Source: Orientallactaga sibirica (lineage: Eukaryota > Chordata > Mammalia > Rodentia > Dipodidae). Taken from it: a stretch of 64,000 bases of DNA. Positions 30,979 to 40,455 of the stretch are shown one piece after another; position 1 is the first letter of the stretch, and each line of letters starts with the position of its first letter. The stretch covers positions 12,720,501 to 12,784,500 of the forward strand of contig JAEOAD010000048.1 of NCBI GenBank assembly GCA_036365145.1, given 5' to 3'. Below the pieces are notes generated by a model. It did no database searches, had not been told where the DNA came from, and saw nothing but the letters and a program-made list of their open reading frames with translations. Made by a program: the position numbers and the translations under genes.

Positions 30979-31084
30979 TTTAAATTATTTTTTATTGACA
31001 CCTTCTATACTTAGATACAAAAAAACATGTGATATTTCCCTCCCCTCCCCTCTCCCCATTCCACTTTAGAACACCAATCTCCAT
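30979..31084 (-). mobile_element. L1-type 3'-end repeat, 106-bp stub
   Basis: Only the last ~100 bp of the family (compare 24790-24895). A 15-bp duplication CCAGCTTTATTTTTT at 30964-30978 and 31085-31099 shows it is a complete, extremely 5'-truncated insertion. Confidence 0.85.
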
Positions 31085-31091
31085 CCAGCTT

Positions 31092-31281
31092 TATTTTTTA
31101 AATATTTTATTTGTTTATTTGAGAGAGACAGAGGGAGAAGTAGAGAAAGAGAGAGACTGGGCACACCAGGGCCTCTAGTCACTGCAAATGAACTCCAGAT
31201 GCCTGCGCCACCTTGTGAATTTGGCTTATATGGGTCTTGGGGAATTGAACCTTAACTTCTAAGCCATCTCTCCAGCCCCCT
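31092..31281 (-). mobile_element. DIP-like SINE
   Basis: Ends 'CTAAGCCATCTCTCCAGCCCC'; the segment between the B box and A box is shortened. Confidence 0.88.
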
Positions 31282-31449
31282 CTTGTGTTCTAGAATCAGT
31301 AGGGTCAAGACAGGTACGGCCAGGATCAGGCCAAGTGACATTTGCCCACTGAATGCAAATGACTTCTGGACAGAGATGCATTTTGTCCACCACTGACTGG
31401 ATCCCCAGCTCCCAGAACAGCCCAGTTGCCCTCAATGAGAATTCTTTTT

Positions 31450-31672
31450 TTTTTTTTTAAAATTTTATTTTTATTTATTTATTTATTAGAGACAGAGAGG
31501 GGAAAGAGAGAGGGAGAGTGAGAATGGGCACGCCAGGGCCTCTAGCCATTGCAAATGAACTCCAGACACGTGAGCCCCCTTGTGCATCTGGCTGATGTGG
31601 GACCTGGAGAATCCAACCAGGGTCCTTAGGCTTTGCAGGGAAGAGCCTTAACCACTAAGCCATCTCTCCAGT
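31450..31672 (-). mobile_element. DIP-like SINE
   Basis: Flanks CAATGAGAATTCT and TGATGAGGACTCT are an imperfect target duplication. Confidence 0.9.
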
Positions 31673-32148
31673 CCTTTGATGAGGACTCTAACATTACTGC
31701 TAAACGAAGTGATCTGATCCAAAGACACGCAAGCCTGCCTTGTTCTTTCTAGCTTGATAAGAGAGCTAGGGTCTTTCTCTTCCACACAGGCTTGGGTGTT
31801 CAAGTGCTGGGCACCTCAGTCATCTTGTTTGCCTGAAAACTCACTGCTATGGTGGATGGTCGGGGTGTCCAGGACAGGATTTGAATTCTGCAGGGACTGG
31901 CACCAAGCAAATGACTTGTAAACATTCATTAACCAAGTAAAGTAACTAGACTGCTACTGGCTTCATTACCCGCCAAAGCGGCCTCTTCCAAAATCAGACA
32001 TGTAAGGAAAACAAATTTCTCCCAAACAAAAAGAAGGTTAGGAGATAGGTGCTTTTCCCTACAGCTTTTTGGGATGATGGGGACAAAGATGGCACAAGGA
32101 CAAAAGTTTCCAGGTTCCTACATGACCTGTGGTCTTAGGCTTGAGAAG
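31673..32148. other. Single-copy-like DNA, no gene recognised
   Basis: No repeat or exon signature. A short TTCTGG hexamer repeat (32155-32178) follows its right edge. Confidence 0.45.
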
Positions 32149-32163
32149 TGACACTCTGGTTCT

Positions 32164-32421
32164 GGTTCTGGTTCTGGTTTTTTTTTTTATTTATTTATTT
32201 TTATTTTTATTTATTTGTTTGAGAGAGACAGACAGAGAGAAAAAGAGAGAGAGAGAGAGAGAGAATGGGTGCACCAGGACCTCCAGCCACTGCAAACGAA
32301 CTCCAGATGCATGTGCCACCTTGTGTATCTGGCTTACATGGGTACTGGGGAATTAAACCTCGAACCGGGGTCCTTAGGCTTCACAAGCAAGCGCTTAACT
32401 GCTAAACCATCTCTCCAGCCC
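32164..32421 (-). mobile_element. DIP-like SINE
   Basis: 15-bp duplication TGACACTCTGGTTCT at 32149-32163 and 32422-32436. Confidence 0.94.
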
Positions 32422-32436
32422 TGACACTCTGGTTCT

Positions 32437-33690
32437 TGACCCCCCACTCCCCGCCCAAAGCAAGAGGCAGCAAACTGGGAGGCTGGGGTGGCACTTGAAA
32501 CCCCAGTGGCCAGGCAGTGCAAGAGACAACAGGGGGGCCTGCCTTTTCCCATTCCCCCCTCTTGCTGAACTCAGGACTAGTTCTGAGACCAGGAAAGAGA
32601 CACCAAGCTGGCAGGAAGGTGCAGGCGGGGTGGTGACAGTGCTGGGGTCTGCGAAGATCAGGTTCAGGGGCTTCTGAGCAGGGCCATCCTTGATTTCAGC
32701 AGCTGAGGACGCAAACGATCTTACTGAGGATGTTTTAAACAGACTGGGTCTTACATGTTGGGGTCAAGGTAAATGACCCCGTGCCTTGGCCCTGGGCAAT
32801 GATTTTTAGTCAGCCTGTCCCACCCACCATCTACTGTTAGGGGAACCATGGCTGAGCCCAGAGAACACAAAGGCTAGCAGGGCCTAGGGGGTGGAGGTCT
32901 GTAATCCCAGCACACCAGAGGCTGGAGCAAGAGGATTATGAAATTTGAGGTCGGTCTGGCCTACACAGGCAGATCCTGTTTCAAAACAAGGAAAGAAAAC
33001 AAAAAGAACACAGCTCATTCCTTCTCCCTCAACTGGTCAGATTCTTGTCCTCTGCCGAGGACTTGCCCATCCCCAGACAGGACCTCTGGCCAGGGCCTAC
33101 AGGTGAATACCTGTCTACTGAAGATTGTGATATAACCACAATGATAACCACAGACTTACATTCGCTGGAGACCAGAAGAAAGCTCCCGAAAGGCTGGTAA
33201 AGTAAAGTGTTGTCTTGGAGCTGCTGGTTTGGAGCTGTTCGGTGGCCTAGTGACTTTCTGTCTACTGGGAGCCACCACCTCGCCTGGCTTTATTTCACTC
33301 TTACAAATATTAACTCTCAGATGACACATTACACACACACACATCACACAGTAAATATGTCTATATATGCGTAGGTGACGTCAGGGTTATAAAGGGTCAA
33401 AGAGGCTCGAGAGGCCACAGCTGGAAAACTGGTGTCTGTGGAAGTCACATAAGTAGCTTGGCTGGAGGTCTGTTGGGGACGCTGCAGGTCGTTGCTGGGT
33501 CACAGGTTCCAGACGAGCCGCACACTGGAGTTCAGCTACAAAAGAAGTGAGGTGTAGACTGTGGTGAAGGGCAGGACCAGGTCCAGATAGGCAAACAAGC
33601 AGAGGGCATTTGAGTAGGTCCATGTCAACAGGGACAACCATGCCCCTGAGCTGAGGCCTCAGGGATGATAAAAGTTCTTTTTGTTTGTTT
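32437..33690. other. Mostly single-copy DNA
   Basis: About 1.25 kb, moderately GC-rich, with one old B1 (32881-32995) and a CA run near 33330. Open frames on both strands lack domains. Confidence 0.5.
32881..32995 (+). mobile_element. B1 SINE, degenerate
   Basis: 'GGTCTGTAATCCCAGCACAC' to 'GCAGATCCTGTTTCAAAAC'. Confidence 0.65.
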
Positions 33691-33718
33691 TTGTTTTGTT
33701 TTGTTTTGTTTGTTTTCG

Positions 33719-33892
33719 GGAGCTGCAGAGATTGCTCAGTGGTTAAAGGCAATTGCCTGCAAAGCCTACTGGTCTGGAATTCAACTCCTCAGCCACCCAC
33801 ATAAGGCTAGATGCACAAAATGGTGCAGGCATTTGGCATTCTTTTTCAGCAATGTGTACACACATACATGCTAATAAATAATAGAAATTTTA
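33719..33892 (+). mobile_element. DIP-like SINE (array unit 1)
   Basis: Diverged: 'GGGAGCTGCAGAGATTGCTC', tail AATAAATAATAG. First of five forward DIPs in a row. Confidence 0.82.
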
Positions 33893-33894
33893 GG

Positions 33895-34090
33895 GGCTGG
33901 AGAGACAACTCAGTGGTTAAGGACCTTGTTTGCAGTGCCTAATGACCCAGGTTCCGTTCCTCAGTACCTGCGTAAAGCCAGGTGAGGAAGTGGTGCGTGC
34001 GTCCAGAGCTTGTTTGCAATGGCAGAAGGCCCTAGTACACCCATCCTCTCTCTCTGCTTGCAAATAAATAAGTAAAATATGTTTTTAAAA
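33895..34090 (+). mobile_element. DIP-like SINE (array unit 2)
   Basis: 'GGGCTGGAGAGACAACTCAG', B-box 'GGTTCCGTTCC'. Confidence 0.9.
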
Positions 34091-34096
34091 AATTAA

Positions 34097-34320
34097 GGGG
34101 ACTAGAGAGGTGACTTAGCAGTTAAGGCACTTGCCTGTAAAGCCAAAGGACCTTGGTTCAGTTCCCCAGGTCCCACGTAAGCCAGATGCACAAGGGGGCA
34201 CACCCAGCTGGAGTTTGTTTGCAGTGGCTGAAGGCCCTAGTATGCCCATTCTCTTTCTCTCTCTCCCTCTCTCTACCTGCCTATTTTTCTCTCTCTCAAA
34301 TAAATAAATAAAAGTTTTTT
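34097..34320 (+). mobile_element. DIP-like SINE (array unit 3)
   Basis: 'GGGGACTAGAGAGGTGACTT'; AAAATTAAG lies on both sides. Confidence 0.92.
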
Positions 34321-34330
34321 AAAAATTAAG

Positions 34331-34552
34331 GGGGCTAGAGAGATGGCTTAGTGGTTAAGGTGTTTGCCTGCAAAGCCAAAGGATCCTGGTTTGATTCTCC
34401 AGGACCCACATAAGCCAGATGCACAAGGGGGTGCATGTGTCTGGAGTTCGTTTGCAGTGGCTGGATGCCCTAGCACACCCATTCTCTCTCTCTGTCTCTT
34501 TCTTTCTGCCTCTTTCTCTCTCTCAAATAAATAAATAAATAAATAATTTTTT
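34331..34552 (+). mobile_element. DIP-like SINE (array unit 4)
   Basis: 'GGGGGCTAGAGAGATGGCTT'; AAAATTAAG again on both sides. Confidence 0.92.
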
Positions 34553-34559
34553 AAAATTA

Positions 34560-34790
34560 AGGGCTGGAAAGATGGCTTAGCAGTTAAGGCGCTGGCCTGC
34601 GAAGCTTAAGGATCCATGTTCGATTCTCCAATCCCACGTAAGCCACGTGCACAAAAGGAGAGACAAGTGAAAGGTTGCACACGCCCACTAGGTGGCAGAA
34701 GCGTCTGGAGTTCGATTTCAGTGATTGAGGCCTTGGTGGGCCAATTTACTCTCTCTCTCTAAAACAAAATAAAAATAAATTTAAAAAATT
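34560..34790 (+). mobile_element. DIP-like SINE, 'CACTAGGTGGCA' variant (array unit 5)
   Basis: Carries 'GGTTGCACACGCCCACTAGG' in place of the common 'GATGCACAAGGGGGC' segment; relatives at 46348 and 49118. Confidence 0.9.
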
Positions 34791-34795
34791 AAAAA

Positions 34796-35118
34796 GTTTT
34801 CCGACTATGATAGACAGGTGGGTCTATTGTCATCATGGTGTTAGGTGTCCGCCCCTTCAGGTCCAGGGGAGTGCGTTGCACCCTTTCCTCAGTCTGGTAT
34901 GTCCCATAAGTTCTTAGACTGGTTTTGCTGATGTGGTTTTATTTATTATGCCACGTATGTGCTCCCATGGTCCCAATTTACGTTGACAGCTTTATAGGAT
35001 GGCACTCTTCCTATGTGCAGAAGAAGTCATTTATCAGCTTGTGCCTCGTGAGTAATGCTGGACAGATGATACTATTCATGTGTCTGCCAAGGGGCAGAGT
35101 CATCTTCCATGGTCAAAA
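34796..35118. other. Single-copy-like DNA, no gene recognised
   Basis: Contains the phrase 'CTGTCATTTATCAGC'-like text but no confirmed repeat. No exon seen. Confidence 0.4.
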
Positions 35119-35131
35119 CAGAGTCAAGGGG

Positions 35132-35288
35132 CCGGGCGTGGTGGCACGCCTTTAATCCCAGCACTCGGGAGGCAGAGGTAGGAGGATCGCCGAGGGTTCA
35201 AGGCCACCCTGAGACTCCATAGTGAATTCCAGGTCAGCCTGGACCAGAGTGAGACCCTACCTTGCAAAAAATAAATAAATAAATAAAA
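35132..35288 (+). mobile_element. Young B1 SINE
   Basis: 'GCCGGGCGTGGTGGCACGCC' to AAATAAATAAA tail; AGAGTCAAGGGGC at 35119-35131 and 35289-35301. Confidence 0.94.
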
Positions 35289-35296
35289 AAGAGTCA

Positions 35297-35535
35297 AGGG
35301 GCTGGGAGATAGCTCAGCAGGAATAAGTGAGGCCGCACATGCGTTCCAGTGCTCGGGAGGGTAGGGCCAGGAGAATTGCTGGAGCTCACTGGTCAGCCAG
35401 TTTGACCCAAAACATCAGCACCAGGTTGAGTGAGAGACTTGGTCTCAAGGGGACCAGGTGGAAGAGCCATAGAAGAGGCCACAGTACTGTCCTTTGGCCT
35501 CTGCATGTGTGTTTGGGGCACACCCCTCCCACTCC
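35297..35535 (+). mobile_element. B4-like (ID-B1 fusion) SINE
   Basis: 'GGGGCTGGGAGATAGCTCAG' head, B1-like middle 'AGTGCTCGGGAGGGTAG', and a tail area 'CCTTTGGCCTCTGCATGTGT' typical of B4. Confidence 0.65.
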
Positions 35536-35964
35536 ACCTCCCAAAAGAGACAAAAAAAAAAAATGGGTCAAAAGCTGCTTGTAAAATGGAGTCTCTCAAG
35601 ACATGGTACAGTCTGAAAGCCACTGTTTTATACTAAATATGGAGTAATTTGGGATCTGATCTCAACAGGGAAGATCTTCACCCAGGGGAGAGGCTAGTTC
35701 AAATGAAAGGAGTGCCTCAGTTCACTGAGGAAGTAAGCAGGGCCAGAGAAGATAGACAGATGGCAGGCAGGGTCCAGGAGGGGAGCAGTAAGTCCCGAAC
35801 CATACAGTGGATACTGGTTAGAAAGGAAGAAAAACCCTGTGTGGAGTCACTGAAGCAGAGAAGGGACATGTTCCAGAAAGAACAGTGAGAGAGAGCCACC
35901 TTGGGCTATGTTTTCCAGAGAAGCTGTGAGCCAACATGGTTGTGAAACCAGCACTTTAAGAGAC
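35536..35964. other. Single-copy-like DNA
   Basis: A 79-codon open frame (35649-35888) is Lys/Arg/Glu-rich without domain features. I do not support it as a gene. Confidence 0.4.
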
Positions 35965-36417
35965 AATAGAAGCCAGGTATGGTGGCTCATGACTACAGTC
36001 CTAGCACTTGAGCGGCTGAGGTAGGAGGATCACCCCGTGTTTAGGTCTGGGCTGCAGAGTGAGTTCTGGATCAGTGTGGTGGTTTGAATCAGATGTCCGC
36101 CTTCCTTCTCTGCCCCTCACCCCACCACCAAACTCAGGTGTTCTGACTGCTTGGTTCCCAGCTGGTAGAAATTTGGAAGGAGGGCTGGAGAGATAGCTTA
36201 GCTTGGTTAAGGTGCTTGCCTGGGAAGCCTAAGGGCACAGGTTCCATTCCCCTGTGCCCAAGTAAGCCAGATGCACAGGGTAGCGCATGTGTCTGGAGTG
36301 TTTTTGCAGTGGCTGGAGGCCCTGGTGTGCCCATTCTATCTGCCTCTTTCTCTCCCCGCCCCTTAAATAAATCAATTAAAAATATTTTTGAGGCAAGCCC
36401 AACAGACTGCACCCCCT

Positions 36418-36638
36418 TTCTTTATTAAGAGAAAGCAAAATGAGAGAGAGAGAACTGGCATGCCAAGGCCTCCAGCCACTATAATTGAACTCCAGATGCG
36501 TGCACCACCTTGTGTATATGTGCAATGTTGCACATGCATCACCACATGTGTCTGGCTTATGTGGGACCTGGGGAGTTGAACATGGGTCCTTAGGCTTCGC
36601 AGACAAGTGCCTTAACTGCTAAGCTATCTCTCCAGCCC
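36418..36638 (-). mobile_element. DIP-like SINE nested in a DIP tail
   Basis: 'GAGAGAGAGAACTGGCATGC' to 'CTAAGCTATCTCTCCAGCCCC'; a duplicated 'CACATGTGTCTGGC' segment expands its middle. Confidence 0.9.
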
Positions 36639-36659
36639 CACAAATAAATGAATAAAAAT

Positions 36660-36873
36660 ATTTTTATTAAAAATTTTTATTTATGTATTTGACAAAGAAT
36701 GAGGCAGAGAAAGAGAGAGAAAATAGGTGCACCAGGGCCTCCAGCTGCTGCAAACGAACTCCAGACACATGTACTACCTTATGCATCTGGCTTATGTGGG
36801 TCCTGGGGAATCAAACCTGGGACCTTTGGCTTTGTAGGCAAGTGCCTTAACTGCTGAGCCATCCCTCCAGACC
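36660..36873 (-). mobile_element. DIP-like SINE nested in a DIP tail
   Basis: 'TTTATGTATTTGACAAAGAA' to 'GAGCCATCCCTCCAGACCC'. Confidence 0.9.
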
Positions 36874-37186
36874 CATAAAAATATGTTTAAAAGATATTGA
36901 GAAATTTGGAAGGAGCCTTACTGGAGGAGGTGTGTTGTTGGTGGCAGGTTCGTGGGCATTACAGCCAACTCCCCCTTGCTAGAATTTGGTTCACTCTCTT
37001 GCTGCTGTTTTCCACCTGCTATGGCAGAGGTAACATCCAGCCTGTGCTCATGCCATGCTTCCCCTGTCATCATGGAGCTGCAAGCCAAAATAAAGCCTTT
37101 CCTCCCATCAGCTACAATAGTTCCCTGGGCTGGAGTGAGAGTGTGCCTCAAAGCAAGCAAACAAAAAGACAACAGAAAACGTCACA

Positions 37187-37380
37187 GGATGGGCTAGAGA
37201 GATGGCTCAATGATTAAGGTGCTTGCCTGTGAAGTCAAATGATCCAGGACCTACGTAAGCCAGAGGCACAAGGTGGTGCATGCATCTGGAGTTTGCTTGC
37301 AGTGGCAAGAGGCACTGGCATGCCCATTCCTTCTCTCTCTCTCTTCTCGTAAATAAATAAAGAAAAAGTTTTTCAAAAAG
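37187..37380 (+). mobile_element. DIP-like SINE
   Basis: 'GGGCTAGAGAGATGGCTCAA'; the B-box region is lost by a short deletion. Confidence 0.88.
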
Positions 37381-37486
37381 ATTCTTTCATGCAAACCTGT
37401 CAGTCCAAGTTTGAAAATGAGTATAAATCTCCAGCACTCACATAAAGCCAGATGTGGTCTGCAAGAGACCTGGCATGCACACATGT

Positions 37487-37523
<37 letters not shown>

Positions 37524-37525
37524 AC
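37381..37525 (+). mobile_element. DIP-like fragment ending in (CA)n
   Basis: 'CATAAAGCCAGATGTGG' and 'GCAAGAGACCTGGCATGC' then about 16 CA units at 37488-37519. Confidence 0.6.
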
Positions 37526-37594
37526 CCTCATATACACATTGAAATAAGTAAAATTTAAAACAAAAATACATTTCTCATTTACAAACTTTTTGTT

Positions 37595-37697
37595 TTTGTT
37601 AAGCAGGGTCTCATCATAGCCTAGGTTGTCCTAGAACTCATGACAATCCTTCTAGTTCAATCTTCCAAGTGCTGGGATTAAAGATGTGCAACACCAT
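37595..37697 (-). mobile_element. B1 SINE, deleted
   Basis: 'AAGCAGGGTCTCATCATAGC' to 'GATGTGCAACACCATTG'. Confidence 0.75.
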
Positions 37698-37723
37698 TGT
37701 AAGTAAACATTTTTCTTCAACTT

Positions 37724-37936
37724 TTAAAAAAGATTTTATTTATTTGAGAGAAGAGAGAGAGAGGAAGAGGCAGAGAGAAAGAGTGAATGGGCATGTCAGG
37801 GCCTCCAGCCACTGCAAACGAACTCCAGATGCATGTGTCCCCTTGTGCATCTGGCTTAGTTGGGCCCTGGGGAATTGAACCCAGGTCCTTAGGCTTTGCA
37901 GGCAAACGCCTTAACCATTCAGCCATTCCCCAGCTC
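37724..37936 (-). mobile_element. DIP-like SINE
   Basis: CTTCAACTTTT before and CTTCAACCTTTT after; ends 'CAGCCATTCCCCAGCTC'. Confidence 0.92.
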
Positions 37937-37954
37937 TCTTCAACCTTTTCTTTT

Positions 37955-38108
37955 CTTTTTTCTTTTGGTTTTATGAGGTAGGGTCTAACTCTAGCCCAGG
38001 CTGACCTGGAATTCACTATGTAGTCTCAGGCTGGCCTTCAACTCACAGCGATCGCCCTACCTCTGCCTTCGAGTGCTGGGATTAAAGGCGTGCGCCACCA
38101 CACCCAGC
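37955..38108 (-). mobile_element. B1 SINE
   Basis: 'TGAGGTAGGGTCTAACTCTA' to 'GCGTGCGCCACCACACCCAG'. Confidence 0.92.
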
Positions 38109-38286
38109 ATAAATGTTTTCAAAACATTCTTTCTGCTCCTTCTTCTGCAGTGTTCCCTGAGTCTTGGAGGATATGGTAGCGATGACTCATTTAGTGATGA
38201 CTACTGAGTAGTCACTTATTCTCAGCACTTTGATGAGTTTTGAGTCTCCTTAATAGTCACCGTCATCTGCAAGAAGAAGCTTTTGA

Positions 38287-38880
38287 GGGCAGGGGAGATG
38301 GCTCAGCAGTTAAGGCGCTTGCCTGCCAAGTCTAATGAGCCAGGTTCGATTCTTCAGTGTCCACGTAAAGCCAGATACACAAAGGCACATGCATCTGGAG
38401 TTTGTTTTCAGTAGTAGAGGCCCTGGTACACCCATACTCTCTCTCTCTCTCTCTCTGGGTCTCCCTGCTTGCAAAGAAATAAAATATTTTAAAAATTAAT
38501 CTGTTTAGCCGGGCGTGGTGGCTCACGCCTTTAATCTCAGCACTCGGGAGGCAGAGGTAGGAGGATTGCCGTGAGTTCGAGGCCACCCTGAGACTACATA
38601 GTGAATTCCAGGTCATCCTGGACCAGAATGAGACCCTACCTCGAAAAATCAAAAAAAAAAAAATTAATCTGTTTAACTGTGTTTCTGCAGAAATTTAAAA
38701 ACAACTGGCAATAGCGATGCCATTCTATGAGCCCAGGAACACTGAGATCATTATGGTCCCTCAAAATGGCTACACCATAGTGTTGACATGTTTTCATAAG
38801 ACTCAATTAAGATTTTACTGTAACTTGTTCTAAGATTAATGAAACCTGAAAAAGTTAATAAATTTCTTGAAAAAAAAAAT
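38287..38880 (+). mobile_element. Composite retroelement: DIP head plus mRNA-like 3' body
   Basis: DIP (38287-38490), then about 215 bp of unrelated sequence (38491-38507 and 38661-38880) ending AATAAATTTCTTG and poly(A). One target duplication GAAGCTTTTGA (38276-38286, near copy at 38881-38892) bounds the whole unit; none follows the DIP tail itself. The 3' body looks like the end of a processed transcript; its source is not recognised. Confidence 0.6.
38508..38660 (+). mobile_element. Young B1 SINE inside the composite element
   Basis: 'GCCGGGCGTGGTGGCTCACG'; AAATTAATCTGTTTA on both sides (about 38493-38507 and 38661-38675). Confidence 0.93.
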
Positions 38881-39204
38881 GAAGCTTTTTGACCAAAGGT
38901 GAGCAGCACTAATCTATGAGTAGAAACAAATATTTAGAGAGCAACTTGGTGGGTACAACATGTTCATTTAACCAAACAATATTAATAGTTTCCCTTATAC
39001 AGCCTGTGACCTTCCCAGCCATAAGTTTAGGGTTAGGTTTTTAGTACCAGGATGAATTCCCTCCTGTTGAGTGTGCCTCAAATCTAATCAGAGAAAGAGA
39101 GTTGGTTACCCCAGTAACAGCCATGCCATTATTACATTTGTAAATTTGTTAGTTAGAATTAATTTTATTATATATATATATATTATCATTGGGGGGGGCA
39201 TTCC

Positions 39205-39341
39205 AAGGTAGGGTCTCAATGTAGCTCAGGCTGACCTGGAATTCACTCTGTAGTCTCAGGGTGGCCTTGAACTCACAGCAATCCTCCTACCTCTGCCTCC
39301 TGAGTGCTGGGATTAAAGGCGTGCACCACCATGCCCGGCTG
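39205..39341 (-). mobile_element. B1 SINE
   Basis: 'CCAAGGTAGGGTCTCAATGT' to 'GCGTGCACCACCATGCCCGG'; preceded by a short (TA)n at 39171-39184. Confidence 0.9.
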
Positions 39342-39349
39342 TATATATT

Positions 39350-39576
39350 TATTTTTAAAATATATTTTCATTTATTTATTTGAGAGCAAGAGAGAAAGAC
39401 AGACAGAGAGAGAGAGAGAATGGGTGTGCCAGGGCCTCTTGCTGCTAAAAGCAAACTCCAGATGTACACACCACTTGGTGCACCTGGTTTTGCAAGGCTA
39501 CTGGGGCATGGAACCTGGACTGACCAGCTTGGCAAGCAAATGCCTTTACCTGCTGAGCCATCACTTCTCCCGCCCT
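39350..39576 (-). mobile_element. DIP-like SINE
   Basis: 'TCATTTATTTATTTGAGAGC' to 'GAGCCATCACTTCTCCCGCCC'. Confidence 0.88.
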
Positions 39577-39719
39577 GAAGATATATAGTTTTGCATGTGT
39601 AAATAGTATAGGGCTCCCAGTGTAACACTTGCTTATTGTGGTGTGCTGTCACCCTGTCTGGGCTGTGGAAAGCATCTGGTTCTGCCAGTCTGGGTCAGGC
39701 AGGGAGGGAGGATCTCCTG

Positions 39720-40216
39720 GAGCTGAGGGCTTTAATGTGGCAAGGGATGAGAGCTGTGGTCAGAGATGGCTGTAGCAGTATTACCACGATGCCTTGAGGT
39801 GATAAGATTCAGGTCTCCTCCATTCAGCTGTTTGACAGGTTGTGGAGTCCACAAGTGGTGACCCAGAACGTCTGAGAGGTGTGTGCTGGATGCTGGGGCT
39901 ATTGCCACTGAAGCTGTCATCAAAGCACCGATTAAAAGAGCCAAAGGAAGGGTACGACTTCTTACAATGCAACTGCCCAGACAGAAATTGGCATCGATAT
40001 CCATGACCTTGCAGTGCCTAGCAATACCTCCGCAAGACCCTCAAAATATAAGAAAAAGATGATGACATCAAATTAAAAGAGAGACTAATGGAGAGAGGGA
40101 GGGGATATGATGGAGAATGGAGTTCTAAAGTGGAATGGGGGAGGGGAGGGAAATATCAGGTGGTTTTTTTTTGTATGTAAGTATAGAAGTCAATAAAAAA
40201 ATAATAATAAAAAAAT
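39720..40216 (+). mobile_element. L1-type 3'-end repeat, copy C
   Basis: Sense copy: 'GATATCCATGACCTTGCAGT', 'GGATATGATGGAGAATGG', ending AATAAAAAAATAATAATA. Its upstream part (39720-39940) differs from copy F, so the left boundary is uncertain. Confidence 0.72.
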
Positions 40217-40227
40217 TTAACAGAGGG

Positions 40228-40452
40228 GCTGGAGAGATGGTTTAGCAGTTAAGGCATTTACCTACAAAGACAAAGGATCCCAGTTTGATTCTCCAGGATC
40301 CACATAAACCAGATGCACAAGGGGCACATGCGTCTGGAGTTCCTTTGCAGTGGCTGGAGGCCCTGGTGTGCCCATTCTCCCTCTCTCTCTCTGCCTCTTT
40401 CCATCTCTCAAATAAATAAATAAATAAATAAATACATAAATACATGAATAAA
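40228..40452 (+). mobile_element. DIP-like SINE, 5' partner of L1 copy F
   Basis: 'GGGCTGGAGAGATGGTTTAG', tail of AAATAAATA repeats that runs directly into L1-type sequence. Confidence 0.92.
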
Positions 40453-40455
40453 ATA

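Larger units (their letters stand above)
36183..36899 (+). mobile_element. DIP-like SINE split by two reverse DIPs
   Basis: Perfect 16-bp duplication AGAAATTTGGAAGGAG at 36167-36182 and 36900-36915 bounds this DIP and everything inside its tail. Confidence 0.92.
36075..37123 (+). mobile_element. MaLR-type LTR, split by a DIP cluster
   Basis: Starts TGTGGTGGTTTGAATCAGATG; right part 36900-37123 holds 'TGGAGGAGGTGTGTTGTTGG' and AATAAA at about 37089. Same family as 4051-4392 and 50845-51207. Confidence 0.8.
35965..37165 (+). mobile_element. B1 SINE split by an LTR
   Basis: Left 'CCAGGTATGGTGGCTCATGA' to 'GAGTTCTGGATCAG' (36074); right resumes at 'CCCTGGGCTGGAGTGAGAG' (about 37124). Outermost layer of a three-level nest. 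Confidence 0.75.
38112..39165 (-). mobile_element. L1-type 3'-end repeat, older copy D, split
   Basis: Pieces 38112-38286 ('GTTCCCTGAGTCTTGGAGG', 'TTATTCTCAGCACTTTGATG') and 38881-39165 ('GTGAGCAGCACTAATCTATG', 'CATGCCATTATTACATTTG'). Diverged more than copies A and B. Hosts the composite insert 38287-38880. Confidence 0.72.

Noticed and set aside
33719..34795. CRISPR-like regularly spaced repeats
   Set aside because: The spaced similarity is caused by full-length SINEs in a mammalian genome; no short direct-repeat/spacer structure exists.
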